From NCBI RefSeq assembly GCF_040718835.1, contig NZ_JBFEFG010000267.1, positions 341,001 through 405,000 on the forward strand: a stretch of 64,000 bases of DNA, given 5' to 3'. Position numbers and translations under genes: made by a program. The stretch's first letter is position 1. Each line of letters starts with the position of its first letter. This stretch comes from Bremerella sp. JC817. GTDB taxonomy: Bacteria > Planctomycetota > Planctomycetia > Pirellulales > Pirellulaceae. Shown in pieces: positions 8,677 to 18,022 of the stretch. The notes below the pieces were generated by a model that was not told the DNA's origin, made no database searches, and saw nothing but the letters and a program-made list of their open reading frames with translations.

Positions 8677-9372
8677 AACTAGTGCGTATTCAGAACCTTT
8701 CCGAATAACGTGCGCACGTTAATCGGAATCCAGGCTGTCGAAATCAGCCGGGCAGCGGACGCCGCGGCCCTCCTGGTTCAAAACATGAGTATAAATCATC
8801 GTCGTCCTAACGCCACTTTTTGGCCAAGCCATTCCTGTACCGTGCGAATGCGATAGCCGCCTCGATCAGATGGTTTGCTAACGAGTGACGGAATGTAGAA
8901 ATGGCGAGCCATCGAACAACAGCCCGACCAAGCCAGGAATGTCGGACATCTACAAAAGTGGCTTCAAACACTTCTCCGACAGCTATGTAAATCAGACACA
9001 CCTCAACGTCACGTCAGATGGATCTAGCTGAACGTTTCGATAAGTCCAAAGAAAAAGCCACCTTGCGAATAATGACAAGGTGGCTCGGAGTGGAGGCGGT
9101 GGGCGGGAAAATCCTTCCGAAATTCGTCGTTGCAAGGCCTTATACTGAAGACACTTATGAGTACAGCCATTTCGCCTGCCAGTCCCGTAAATGCCCCAAA
9201 TCAGACACGATTTCAGACAGATCAGACACGCATAGCAAAGAACGATGGCGTACAGAGACTGCGGTTCTCAAAAATGACGTAAGTGACCAAATAGGCGACC
9301 CCGCAGAAACCGTAAGACATATCGGAGAGGAGGCACAGGTCACGCCCTCCTGAGCGATGTAAGAATCGCGAA
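8677..9372. other. Gene-poor stretch with palindrome and att-like copy 1
   Basis: No convincing gene. It holds the 8706-8721 palindrome, four TCAGAC(A) repeats (near 8992, 9200, 9213 and 9222) and the tmRNA-tail-like repeat at 9008-9103. Short open frames here lack ribosome sites and family resemblance. Confidence 0.6.
9008..9103 (-). other. Putative attachment site, copy 1: tmRNA 3'-end-like tail plus terminator
   Basis: Read on the minus strand: CCGCCTCCA (as at the 3' end of bacterial tmRNA), then a perfect 10-bp hairpin (AGCCACCTTG at 9056-9065 against CAAGGTGGCT at 9076-9085), then TTTTTCTTTGGACTT. A second copy of the same arrangement is at 15230-15326. Tyrosine integrases commonly use the ssrA 3' end. 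Confidence 0.5.
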
Positions 9373-12270
9373 TCAAGTTACGGAACGTCCATCCTTAAGT
9401 AACCCGAGAGTATCTCGACGGGCAGTCAAGAGTGCGGGGCTTAATGCTGCCAACAGGCACATTCCCAGGGTAATGCCAAAGCCGATGGCCAATTGTCCCC
9501 ACGGGATGACCAGTGGCGTGACCAATCCTCCGCGCACATTGACATAGCGAGTCACTCCAGTCCCGCAATACCCGGCCATCACTCCGAAAGCGAGACTTAA
9601 TAGGCAAGCGGCCAAACCAATCAGAATAGCTTCCGCGAGGATCATTCTCAGCAGTCCCATTCTGGTGGTCCCCATTGCTCTGAGCACGCCCATTTCCCAC
9701 CGGCGTGCGCGAACGGAAGCAGCTACCGCATTGACAACACCCAGCGCGGTAACCGCCAGGGTGATTAACGGAAGCTGGCAAAGCGCCCAAATGATCCCGC
9801 TGGCACGCTTCTGCATTTCGGTTCTTACACCTTCCACCGATCGCATATCCACCGAAGGCGATCGGCCGCCGGGGCCAAACCCTCGGCCGCCGAACATTCC
9901 GCGCCCTTCCGCTGGCCCTTGAGGACTACGGTTTGGAACCGTGTCTGCATTGGCTTGGGCGATGCTCAGCAGGCTTTCCCGGATCTCGTCTTCGGTTTCT
10001 GTTCCTTCCAGGTTCATCCAGAAGAACATGTCCCGATTGATACCAAAGTCTGATCGAACTTGCTGGTATGGTGAAAACATCAGCCCTGCCGCGCGTCCTC
10101 CTCCCCGATTTCGCAAGCCGACTTTGCTCATCCAATGCCAGCCATCCATGTTAACGACACCGGCAATCTCATATTCGATCGGGTTCTTAGGATCACTGGA
10201 GGGCACCACCGCAAAACGGTCTCCGACGCCCAGTCCGCTCTCGCGCTGGAAGTGATCCGGCACCAGGCAATACCGGCCATTTTGAAGCTTGGTCAGAGCT
10301 TCGTCCCGATTCCCTTCCACGAATCGAAAATCAAACATCGGCTGAGCCCCCCCTAGGGCCATGTTCGCATCGATTCCAACCATCACGCAGTTGTCCTGAC
10401 GAGAGGCCGTAGCGCGAACCTCGGCACCGGTCACGTCGGTGGCAAACTTGACTTGCTCCGCAGCCAGAGGAATACACTGGTCGCTGACAACCCCAGGAAC
10501 CTTTCGTATCTCCTCGACGCCGCTCTCAGGCAGGCCGCTGGGACCAATCTTCACAATTAACTCCGGCGACCAGTCTCCTGGCAGAAAAGGCCCCAACATC
10601 GAATAGCCCCACGTCTGCATGGTGACAAACAGCCCCAATCCCAACGTTAAAGCAGCCGTAATCCCCAGGCTTCGCCACAAATTCGAGGAGAGTTGGTTGG
10701 AAAGAAGTCGCGGATGCACCCCCATCCCCCGCGCTAAGATTGGCGCAAGAATTAACTCAACCGTCGTTATCACTGCGGGAATAATCAGCAGAAAGCCTAA
10801 TGCCATTGAAACGCAGCCGATTGCCGCCGACGCAAAATATCGCAATGTGTCAGGCATGGGCACCAAGAACACCAGAGTCGGGTTGATCGCAATCAGAATC
10901 AGTCCGCCCAATGTCAACATCCACGGAAAGCGGCGAATGGGAACGTCGGCCTGGACGGCCATTGCTTCGAGGGGGCGAATTCGTGTAGCTTTCCAGGCCG
11001 GCAACAATGCCGCTGCCAGGGCTCCACCGAAAGCACACAGGCCCGAGAAAACGATACTCCATGTTCCCAACATGGCATCGGGCGCGACCATGTCAGGATG
11101 CCATTGGCGAAGGATCGCCAGCAGGCCCCAGCCGGCCAGCAGCCCGCCTCCCCAACCAATCAAGCCTAATGCGATGCTCTCAATCATCAGCATGATTGCA
11201 ATCTGCCCTTTGGTCATGCCAATCGCACGAAGCATCGCAAATTGGCGGATGCGTTCGTGAACGCCCATACTAAGGGTCGTGAAGATGATAAACAGGGCCG
11301 CCAAAAGCGACATGCCTGTTGCCGCATAGGCTTGGGAACGAACCCCTTCAAAGGTCGTGCTGTTGTCAATCTCTTGAGCGACATCCGCCAGCGTGTGCAT
11401 CTCGATGCCCGGTAGGCTCGACTGAAACCTGCCCAACCACTCCAACTTAAACGCCGTGCTGTCGGTTCCTTCGTGAAGGGACAGTCCCACAAAGTTCGCT
11501 TCCGGATCTTTACCCGTCAGTACGGCCGCCGTTTCCATCGAGACAAATAGAGCAGACGATGCAGGCCCACGGGTTAGGGCTTGGTCGCGCGAAGGGGGCA
11601 AGCCAATCCGAAAGCTAGGGCCAGGCAAATTCTGCGGCTGCTCGACGATCCCCACGATCGTTATCTTGTTTTCTGTTTGCGGCCCCATTCCTCCCAAGAG
11701 AACAGCGTCCCCCACTTCCACTTCCCAACTTTCAGCCGTGGCAGCCGTCAGCACCCCGACGAGTTGCCCTGCGTCATCCGCATTCAGCCATCGTCCACTG
11801 CGCAGTGGATGCACTGGCAGTCGGGCCTCGGTTCCCACCAGGGAAGGTCCAGCATTGAATCGACCAGGCCGAACCAATTCTCCCGGCACTATTTCACGCC
11901 GAGGAGCCGGAGATTCCTCGCGTTGTCGGGGCGGAGCCTCCGCTGGACGAATGTTGGCCCTGGTTTGAAAAATGGGCTCGGCGACGACCACTCTGGGATC
12001 ATCACGCAACTGCCCGACGACGCTCGCTGGCAAAGCAGCCTGTCCGAAGAGATCTGGAGCGGGCGGAAGAACGAGGATTTGGTATCGCCCAAGATAGCCT
12101 TCTTCAAACTCCTCGAATTTGCTGGCCAGCGCGTCGTATCCGCTGACGACCCAAACCACGATACATGCGGCTACGATAATCGAGAACGCGGTCAGAAAGA
12201 GGCGCCCCGGATAGCGACGCAAATAGGCCATCGTCAGCCAAACAACCACTTTGCATTCAGCAAGTGACAT
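9373..12270 (-). CDS. ABC transporter permease with two FtsX domains
   Basis: 965 aa. Permease of the MacB/LolCDE superfamily: an N-terminal transmembrane helix (about 15-40), a large MacB-like periplasmic domain, an FtsX core with three helices near 310-430, further helices, a second periplasmic domain and a C-terminal FtsX core ending in the 'ALSPALLTARRDTLGLLKDG' tail. Two fused FtsX halves are typical of planctomycete exporters that move lipoproteins or other substrates without spanning the outer membrane. Start overlaps nothing; the ATPase gene lies 19 bp upstream on the same strand and is its partner. Confidence 0.9.
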   Translation of the reverse strand: MSLAECKVVVWLTMAYLRRYPGRLFLTAFSIIVAACIVVWVVSGYDALASKFEEFEEGYLGRYQILVLPPAPDLFGQAALPASVVGQLRDDPRVVVAEPIFQTRANIRPAEAPPRQREESPAPRREIVPGELVRPGRFNAGPSLVGTEARLPVHPLRSGRWLNADDAGQLVGVLTAATAESWEVEVGDAVLLGGMGPQTENKITIVGIVEQPQNLPGPSFRIGLPPSRDQALTRGPASSALFVSMETAAVLTGKDPEANFVGLSLHEGTDSTAFKLEWLGRFQSSLPGIEMHTLADVAQEIDNSTTFEGVRSQAYAATGMSLLAALFIIFTTLSMGVHERIRQFAMLRAIGMTKGQIAIMLMIESIALGLIGWGGGLLAGWGLLAILRQWHPDMVAPDAMLGTWSIVFSGLCAFGGALAAALLPAWKATRIRPLEAMAVQADVPIRRFPWMLTLGGLILIAINPTLVFLVPMPDTLRYFASAAIGCVSMALGFLLIIPAVITTVELILAPILARGMGVHPRLLSNQLSSNLWRSLGITAALTLGLGLFVTMQTWGYSMLGPFLPGDWSPELIVKIGPSGLPESGVEEIRKVPGVVSDQCIPLAAEQVKFATDVTGAEVRATASRQDNCVMVGIDANMALGGAQPMFDFRFVEGNRDEALTKLQNGRYCLVPDHFQRESGLGVGDRFAVVPSSDPKNPIEYEIAGVVNMDGWHWMSKVGLRNRGGGRAAGLMFSPYQQVRSDFGINRDMFFWMNLEGTETEDEIRESLLSIAQANADTVPNRSPQGPAEGRGMFGGRGFGPGGRSPSVDMRSVEGVRTEMQKRASGIIWALCQLPLITLAVTALGVVNAVAASVRARRWEMGVLRAMGTTRMGLLRMILAEAILIGLAACLLSLAFGVMAGYCGTGVTRYVNVRGGLVTPLVIPWGQLAIGFGITLGMCLLAALSPALLTARRDTLGLLKDGRSVT

Positions 12271-12289
12271 GAGAGCTGCTTTCGAGGAT

Positions 12290-13084
12290 TTAAGAGGTGG
12301 TGTTGACGACGTGCTGATAGTGCGAAGCTAGCGCCTCGGTATCTTGGAAGTCCGAGGTGGGAAAGTCTTGAATCAACTGACCATCTTTCATCACCAGAAC
12401 TCTCTTGGCCCAGATGGCCACCGAGGGTTCGTGAGTGACGACCGCGATGGTTCGCTTCTCCTGCTCGCAAAGATCTTTGAGCAGCTGGCAAATCGATTGA
12501 CCGGTTACTGAATCGAGACTTCCGGTAGGTTCGTCCGCCAGGATCAGTGCCGGTTGGGTAATCAATGCCCGAGCAAGGGCCACACGCTGTTGTTCGCCAC
12601 CACTCAACGCATCGGGGCGATGCTTTCGCCGTTGGCTGATACCTAAACGATCCAAAAGGGGATCCAACGTTGCCGAAAGTTCTGAGTGGCCGTCGGTGTA
12701 GGCAGGCAGAAGAATGTTTTCCTCGGCCGTCAACGTCGGCACCAGATTGAACGCCTGGAAGACAAGGCCAATGCGGCGACGGCGAAACTGGGTCAATTTG
12801 CGATCGCTCCAGCGCGAGAGATCGTATCCTTCGACGAGAACTTTCCCTTCATCCGCGGAGGTGAGGCCCGCACTGACATGCAGTAGCGTGCTTTTTCCTG
12901 ATCCGCTCGCCCCCATGATGGCAACGAACTCTCCTTGTTCGATTGTCAACGAAACATCGCGCACGGCTTCGACGACCGAGTCGCCTTGACGAAAACGTTT
13001 CGTGACACTTAACAGCTGCAGAGGTGCGGCTCCCGCAGTATTCAACGCGGCTGGTACCGGTTCCGTCGAGACAACTTCCGCCAT
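12290..13084 (-). CDS. ABC transporter ATP-binding protein (MacB/LolD type)
   Basis: 264 aa. Walker [13 protein letters not shown]-loop VFQAFNLVP, signature [15 protein letters not shown], Walker [14 protein letters not shown] and switch His in VVTHEP are all intact. The arrangement with the FtsX permease (19 bp downstream) and a lipoprotein gene (22 bp upstream) indicates one operon. It powers export or extraction from the cytoplasmic membrane; the substrate is not known. Confidence 0.93.
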   Translation of the reverse strand: MAEVVSTEPVPAALNTAGAAPLQLLSVTKRFRQGDSVVEAVRDVSLTIEQGEFVAIMGASGSGKSTLLHVSAGLTSADEGKVLVEGYDLSRWSDRKLTQFRRRRIGLVFQAFNLVPTLTAEENILLPAYTDGHSELSATLDPLLDRLGISQRRKHRPDALSGGEQQRVALARALITQPALILADEPTGSLDSVTGQSICQLLKDLCEQEKRTIAVVTHEPSVAIWAKRVLVMKDGQLIQDFPTSDFQDTEALASHYQHVVNTTS

Positions 13085-13106
13085 GGAATGAGACCTTGAA
13101 AGGGAA

Positions 13107-13574
13107 CTATTTCAAATTGATCGGAGGGATCACGTTATCTTGTTCAGTCACGACGATCGTCGTGACGGGTGTACCGGGATCGCGGTACCTGCCACGCAGC
13201 ATGTCGGGACCAAATGTCTCTTCGCCACCTTCGATTGTGATTTTGGGCCAAACGACGGTGATTGCATATTCCCCAGGAGGCGCGCCATCTCCGTCGGCAT
13301 TCGTGAGCACTGCGAACTTGCCATCATCCTGAACGATTGCATAAGGGAAAAGGTCACGGCCGCTCGCATCTTGCAGAGGTTCTTTGCGATGGAACGTTAA
13401 CTCGGCATGCGCAGCGGGCTTCCCATTGACGTGCAGCGTACCCTTGACCGGAAACACTTCGAGACGAGGCGGCTCGGCAGTACCACAGCCTGACATGCAT
13501 ATTAGTAGTAGAGCCCAAGCGACACGGGACAAACGCAGCCCCAACCTAGAATCTGGGGAACGAGAAAATACCAT
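13107..13574 (-). CDS. Lipoprotein with carboxypeptidase-regulatory-like domain
   Basis: 155 aa. An N-terminal hydrophobic segment ends in a lipobox-like MSGC, so it should be lipidated. The mature part reads as a small beta-sandwich of the kind common in planctomycete lipoproteins: VFPVKGTLHVNGKPAAHAEL, FAVLTNADGDGAPPGEYAI and a final VIPPINL. ATG 13574 is preferred to TTG 13595. It is the first gene of the transporter operon and could be its cargo or accessory factor. Confidence 0.75.
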   Translation of the reverse strand: MVFSRSPDSRLGLRLSRVAWALLLICMSGCGTAEPPRLEVFPVKGTLHVNGKPAAHAELTFHRKEPLQDASGRDLFPYAIVQDDGKFAVLTNADGDGAPPGEYAITVVWPKITIEGGEETFGPDMLRGRYRDPGTPVTTIVVTEQDNVIPPINLK

Positions 13575-13718
13575 TTCGTTTATCGATCTCTGCAAATTAT
13601 TTCAGGTGGGAGGGCTGGCACTGGCAGTCTAGGTGACGAGCGAGCAGTGGCGATAAGCTTGGTTTACGCGATGTTCACGGCGGCAATTCGGCAAACGCAT
13701 GCGTCGATAGGAGACACT

Positions 13719-14654
13719 TTAATACGCCGCGATTGTTTCGCCACCGTCGCGGGAACTGAGAGAGATGAGAATCGAAAGCGCGGTCGTTTCGCTGATGAAC
13801 CGCACGCTTCCATCACATAGCCCGAACATCGCTCCACCGGGATGAAAGCTGTAAACGCCCTGGGTGTTCGATCGATTCATCGTGTAGTTGCCACCAGCAC
13901 CGGGCGGAACGCTCGCATTGCTTCCTCTCGCCGTCACCGACTGAAAAGAAGCCCAGCAGCCCCAAAAGGTTGGATTTGTCATTGAACTGTTGCTGGCCTG
14001 TTTCTCGCTGCCGATATAAAAATCAGGACGCCCAGCTTCTTCCGCAACCAAAATCGTGTTTGACAGCCCATCCGTGATTTCTGCAAGCTTAGTCACCGTA
14101 TTCACGATCTTTGGGGCAGCCGTATTACACGTTGAACAGCTAATTCCTGAGCCGGTATCTTGAATCTGATGAAACACAACATAATCTCCCGCGACTCCCG
14201 TCGAAGTCGCGCTTTGGCCTGCAGGTCCAATATCCATCGTACGCGGCCCGGAAGGAGATGACGGACAGAGATATGTGTCGACGGGAGTCGACGTAATAGC
14301 TTGGTTCTCTGACTCAAAAAAGCTCTTGCTTAAATCGAAATTGTCGTAGAGTGCCCGTTGTTCGACGTAAGGCAGTAACTTAAGTCCCCAGCCATGCCCG
14401 GTGTTTGGAGTGGTCGTGAACGACTGGCGATTGGGGAAACCATGGTAGGAATCCGCATAGTTGTGAAACGCCAGGACTACCTGTTTCAGATTGTTAGTGC
14501 ATTGCATGCGACGGGCTGCTTCTCGAGCCATTTGCACCGCCGGCAAAAGCAATCCCACTAAGATCCCAATGATGGCAATGACCACAAGCAATTCGACAAG
14601 CGTAAATCCTCCATTCTCCCGCGAGAGAGTGGAGCGCACTATCAGTTTCTTCAT
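13719..14654 (-). CDS. DUF1559 pseudopilin-like protein
   Basis: 311 aa. The N-terminus has the type IV prepilin signal GGFTLVELLVVIAIIGILVG with the Glu at +5, followed by LLLPAVQMAREAARRMQCTNN, the hallmark of the planctomycete DUF1559 family. The C-terminus contains the H-x9-DG motif (FHPGGAMFGLCDGS). Expected to be processed by a prepilin peptidase and assembled at the envelope. Planctomycete genomes carry many copies. It lies upstream of the lipoprotein/ABC cluster with 144 bp between. Confidence 0.93.
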   Translation of the reverse strand: MKKLIVRSTLSRENGGFTLVELLVVIAIIGILVGLLLPAVQMAREAARRMQCTNNLKQVVLAFHNYADSYHGFPNRQSFTTTPNTGHGWGLKLLPYVEQRALYDNFDLSKSFFESENQAITSTPVDTYLCPSSPSGPRTMDIGPAGQSATSTGVAGDYVVFHQIQDTGSGISCSTCNTAAPKIVNTVTKLAEITDGLSNTILVAEEAGRPDFYIGSEKQASNSSMTNPTFWGCWASFQSVTARGSNASVPPGAGGNYTMNRSNTQGVYSFHPGGAMFGLCDGSVRFISETTALSILISLSSRDGGETIAAY

Positions 14655-15658
14655 CCTGTGATATTTCTAAACGAGGTGTTGGTAAGCAACCCAGCCGACA
14701 TGTTTTCACAAATTGCGGCATCTGGGCATCTAAAGTCAAAAATGTGCGATCCTTTAGGCTTGGCAACAATGTGGGGTATTCGCTCCTCCGCAATTGCCGT
14801 ACCGGCCGTGAAAATCACCGCGTTCCCGCATGCGCGGGGCACGAATCAAACAGAAGACTTCGCCACCATTGAGCTAATAGCTAGATGGTTCGCATTAACG
14901 CCAATTGCTGGAAACGAGACTGATCTTGTTTAGAATCTAGATATGTCGCCTGAAGTAACATGGAAGTCACATGAATCGACATACTTCGTCGTTAATTCGA
15001 GGGCAGACGCCTTGCGGCAAGATATCGCCAATATCTCTGCGACTTGCCTGCTTTTGCTACGCAAATATTCGTAAGGACGAACCGTCCTGTGATCTTGTCG
15101 CTCGCATATCTCTGCGTTATCCGCTCTAGATTCCGGACGCGCCGAAACAGGGAACGAGTACTTATCAAAAGTGGTTTTTAGAGCTCACCTCTCGGTGATC
15201 AGATCAGACACAAAATCAGACATGTGAGCATTTCACGTCAAATCTAACTCACAGGCTTTCTGTGGAAGTCCAAAGAAAAACCCACCTTGCCGTTGCGGCC
15301 AAGGTGGGTCGGATGGAGGCGGCGGGCTTACGATTTTTCTGATAAGACAAGAACCGGTCTCTGACCAAAAGCCTTGTCACAGCAGTGATTTACGTTAATT
15401 CTACCCGATTGGCAGATCGACGCTCAACTTGGCTTATCAGAAAAAATCCATCGAGTTATCAGAAAACGTGGGGTATCACGACACGGGTTCGAGGCACATC
15501 GCCTTGAACCCCTGCTGCGGATCTCTCTTGGCCTGAAAGGTTGACAACCGTGCGACCGGCAGAAGTTCGTCTTTCACGAACCTTCGCCTTGAGTGTTCGT
15601 GTTTTGCGAACTAAAATCATGTTGTGTGCCGATAACAACGACATGGAGAGCAGCACGG
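14655..15658. other. Gene-free kilobase with att-like copy 2
   Basis: No supported gene. It contains the DUF1559 upstream region, two TCAGACA repeats (15204 and 15215), the tmRNA-tail/terminator repeat (15230-15326), and three copies of TTATCAGA or its complement (15336-15345, 15431 and 15455), which could be integrase arm sites. Confidence 0.6.
15230..15326 (-). other. Putative attachment site, copy 2
   Basis: Minus strand: CCCGCCGCCTCCA (15314-15326, matching the last 13 bases before the CCA end of many tmRNAs), hairpin ACCCACCTTG/CAAGGTGGGT (15280-15289 and 15300-15309), then TTTTTCTTTGGACTT and, further on, TGACGTGA, all in the same order as at 9008-9103. Confidence 0.55.
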
Positions 15659-15997
15659 ATGCGGGTGATTTCGAGATCTCGTCTCAGGCAGTTATGGGAA
15701 AGCCCGAACTGTGGAGATTCCGAAGGCCCGTTGCAGGTTTGGTACACCCATGTCAGTGACAAGTCGGTGGCATGGCAAAACTGGTCAGATGTGAAGGCGA
15801 CCTTTGGAAATGCGGATCTGGTTGGCAACTGCGTTGTCTTCAACATCGGTGGAAACAAATACCATCTGATCACTCGAATCCTGTATCCAAGTCAGAAAGT
15901 CTTCATCCTCACGGTGATGACACACAAAGAATACGACATGGGCAAGTGGAAGGAGGATTGCGGCTGCTTCGCTCCTCCTCCCAAGAAAGCCAGATAG
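15659..15997 (+). CDS. higB: HigB-type toxin (mRNA interferase)
   Basis: 112 aa. MRVISRSRLRQLWE at the start, WSDVKATFGNADLVGN in the middle and VVFNIGGNKYHLITRI followed by VFILTVMTHKEYD are characteristic of the HigB family of ribosome-dependent RNases. ATG 15659 gives the family N-terminus exactly. The antitoxin gene lies 83 bp downstream, so the usual HigB-HigA order is kept. Slightly long C-terminus (CGCFAPPPKKAR). It is the first gene right of att-like copy 2, consistent with an addiction module stabilising an island. Confidence 0.9.
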   Translation: MRVISRSRLRQLWESPNCGDSEGPLQVWYTHVSDKSVAWQNWSDVKATFGNADLVGNCVVFNIGGNKYHLITRILYPSQKVFILTVMTHKEYDMGKWKEDCGCFAPPPKKAR

Positions 15998-16080
15998 AGC
16001 GGAAACAACCCCTTACCCAAAACGCACCCTAGATCGTCAACCATTTGGTAAGAACGCAGGGCAGACGTAGGTGAGTGACA

Positions 16081-16512
16081 ATGACTACCAGTATTTCTCG
16101 ACGATTCAGAGGCAAAGTCCGAAACGACTACCTCGACCTGATCATGAAGTTTCCTCTGACTTCGATCCGCTCCAACGATGACCTCGAAGCGGCTCAGAAG
16201 GTGATGGACAGATTGCTCACCAAGGGAGATGTTTCGAGTGGTGAAGAACTGTATCTGGATGCTTTGAGCGACCTAATTGCAGCCTACGAAGATGATCACT
16301 ACGCCATACCCTCTGCATCAGATGCCGACATGTTGCGGCATCTGATGGAAGCGAAGGGGGTGAATCAGGCGGAATTGCATCGCAGCACAAAGATTCCCAA
16401 GTCCACGATTTCGGAGATTCTGAACGGCAAGAAGCCGTTTAGCCGTCAAATTATCGTGACGCTGGCAAGCTACTTTGGTGTGGAAAAGTCGATCCTTGCA
16501 CACAACCTCTAA
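16081..16512 (+). CDS. higA: HigA-type antitoxin, XRE helix-turn-helix
   Basis: 143 aa. The C-terminal half is a helix-turn-helix (ADMLRHLMEAKGVNQAELHR, then IPKSTISEILNGKK), the N-terminal half a helical toxin-binding segment with DYLDLIMKFPLTSIRS. Neutralises HigB and probably represses the operon. AGGTGAG precedes the ATG at 16081. Confidence 0.9.
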   Translation: MTTSISRRFRGKVRNDYLDLIMKFPLTSIRSNDDLEAAQKVMDRLLTKGDVSSGEELYLDALSDLIAAYEDDHYAIPSASDADMLRHLMEAKGVNQAELHRSTKIPKSTISEILNGKKPFSRQIIVTLASYFGVEKSILAHNL

Positions 16513-16539
16513 GGCATCCTCGTTGGAATCATTGGAAAG

Positions 16540-17772
16540 ATGACACGAAAGAAGCAAGTCAAGAAGACGAGTGAGTCCGCTGTCGGAGACGGATACTCTG
16601 ATGTGTTGGAATCGATGGTCGATCTCCTCGAATCCGCTCGTCGCCTTTCCGCCCGTGCCGTCAACTCGATCATGACCGCCACGTATTGGGAAGTTGGACG
16701 GCGGATCGTCGAGTTGGAGCAAGGCGGCGAAAAGCGTGCAGAGTATGGCGAGCTAGTTGTTAAGCAGCTTGCGGTCGATCTCACGAATCGATTTGGTCGA
16801 GGGTTTTCGTGGCGAAACCTGTATCAGATGCGTTCGTTCTTCGAGGCGTACCCGGACATTTTGCAGAAGGTGTCTGCACAATCTGAGAACCGAATTTTGC
16901 AGACACCGTCTGCAAAATCACAAGATTCGACAACAGAGGCACTTACGGTGCTTCCGTCGCTCTCTGCCTGCTTCCCCTTGCCTTGGTCGCACTACGTCAG
17001 GCTCATATCGATTGACGACGAGAATGCTCGGCGATTCTACGAGCAGGAGGCTCTGCGAGGCGGCTGGTCGGTGCGGCAATTGAAGCGGCAGATCGACAGC
17101 CAGTTCTACCAGCGAACCCTGCTGTCCAAGAACAAAGCCGCCATGCTTCGCAAAGGCGAGGAACCGCTGCCCGGCGATCTTGTCACGCCCGAAGAGCAGA
17201 TCAAAGATCCGTTCGTGCTAGAATTCCTCGACCTCAAGGACGAATACTCCGAACACGATCTCGAAGAGGCCCTCGTTCACAAACTGGAAGAGTTTCTACT
17301 GGAACTTGGAAGCGACTTCGCCTTCATCGGTCGGCAGAAGCGGTTGCGAATCGGAGATGAATGGTATCGCATTGACCTGTTGTTCTTTCATCGTAGGCTG
17401 AGATGCCTCGTGGTAATCGACCTGAAGATCGGCAAGTTCACCCACGCCGATTCCGGTCAGATGCACATGTACCTGAATTATGCCGCAGAACATTGGACGC
17501 ACGACGACGAGAATCCACCAGTCGGCTTGATACTGTGTGCAGAGCATGACGAAGCAGTCGCACGCTACTCACTCGAAGGATTGCCGAACAAGGTGATGGC
17601 AGGTGAGTACAAGCTGGCACTACCCGATGAGGCCCTACTGGTCGCTGAGCTAGAAAGGTCGCAACGTGAACTGGAACGCCAAGGCATCACCTTGGAAACT
17701 GAAGCCAAGCAAGCAACCGGGAAAAAGAAGGCAAAATCCGCTAAAAAGAGAAAATCCAAGAAGAAGTCTTGA
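16540..17772 (+). CDS. DUF1016 (YhcG-like) PDDEXK nuclease-domain protein
   Basis: 410 aa. The N-terminal DUF1016 domain shows TATYWEVGRRIVELEQGG and FSWRNLYQMRSFFEAYP; the C-terminal PD-(D/E)xK domain has RIDLLFFHRRLRCLVVIDLK, with D...D-x-K catalytic spacing. Family members are DNA-binding putative nucleases often found beside restriction systems. The protein ends in a Lys-rich tail (KKKAKSAKKRKSKKKS). Between the two domains is a low-conservation insert encoded by a DNA palindrome (16895-16917). It follows higA by 27 bp. Confidence 0.88.
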   Translation: MTRKKQVKKTSESAVGDGYSDVLESMVDLLESARRLSARAVNSIMTATYWEVGRRIVELEQGGEKRAEYGELVVKQLAVDLTNRFGRGFSWRNLYQMRSFFEAYPDILQKVSAQSENRILQTPSAKSQDSTTEALTVLPSLSACFPLPWSHYVRLISIDDENARRFYEQEALRGGWSVRQLKRQIDSQFYQRTLLSKNKAAMLRKGEEPLPGDLVTPEEQIKDPFVLEFLDLKDEYSEHDLEEALVHKLEEFLLELGSDFAFIGRQKRLRIGDEWYRIDLLFFHRRLRCLVVIDLKIGKFTHADSGQMHMYLNYAAEHWTHDDENPPVGLILCAEHDEAVARYSLEGLPNKVMAGEYKLALPDEALLVAELERSQRELERQGITLETEAKQATGKKKAKSAKKRKSKKKS

Positions 17773-17796
17773 GAGGTCTGCGAGGAGGGGAATGTG

Positions 17797-18021
17797 ATGG
17801 AGAATCTCGAAGAACGCTTCCCGGCTATTGCTGCTTGGATTCAGCACGGTTGGATTGAAATCGGCGATCAAGAATGGACTCGCTCCTCTGCTGTGGCTCA
17901 GGATTGCGGTGGCATGGTCTACGAGAACGAGGGCGGCAAGACCCTGACGGAGTGCCTCGAAGCCCTTGAGCGTGGCCTGCGTGAGCACATGAGGGAGCGG
18001 TGGGGCGACGAGTTCGAGTAG
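17797..18021 (+). CDS. Small hypothetical protein
   Basis: 74 aa, acidic: FPAIAAWIQHGWIEIGDQEW, then a C-terminal charged helix. ATG 17797 has GAGGAGGGG 6 bases upstream, the strongest ribosome site nearby. 24 bp after the nuclease gene, probably same transcript. No family recognised. Confidence 0.65.
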   Translation: MENLEERFPAIAAWIQHGWIEIGDQEWTRSSAVAQDCGGMVYENEGGKTLTECLEALERGLREHMRERWGDEFE

Positions 18022-18022
18022 A

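Noticed and set aside
8807..9001. Minus-strand 64-codon open frame between the cassette gene and the att-like repeat
   Set aside because: No ribosome site, no family resemblance, composition like the non-coding flanks.
9018..9353. Plus-strand 111-codon open frame covering the att-like repeat
   Set aside because: It runs through the hairpin and the TCAGACA repeats; the protein has no plausible features.
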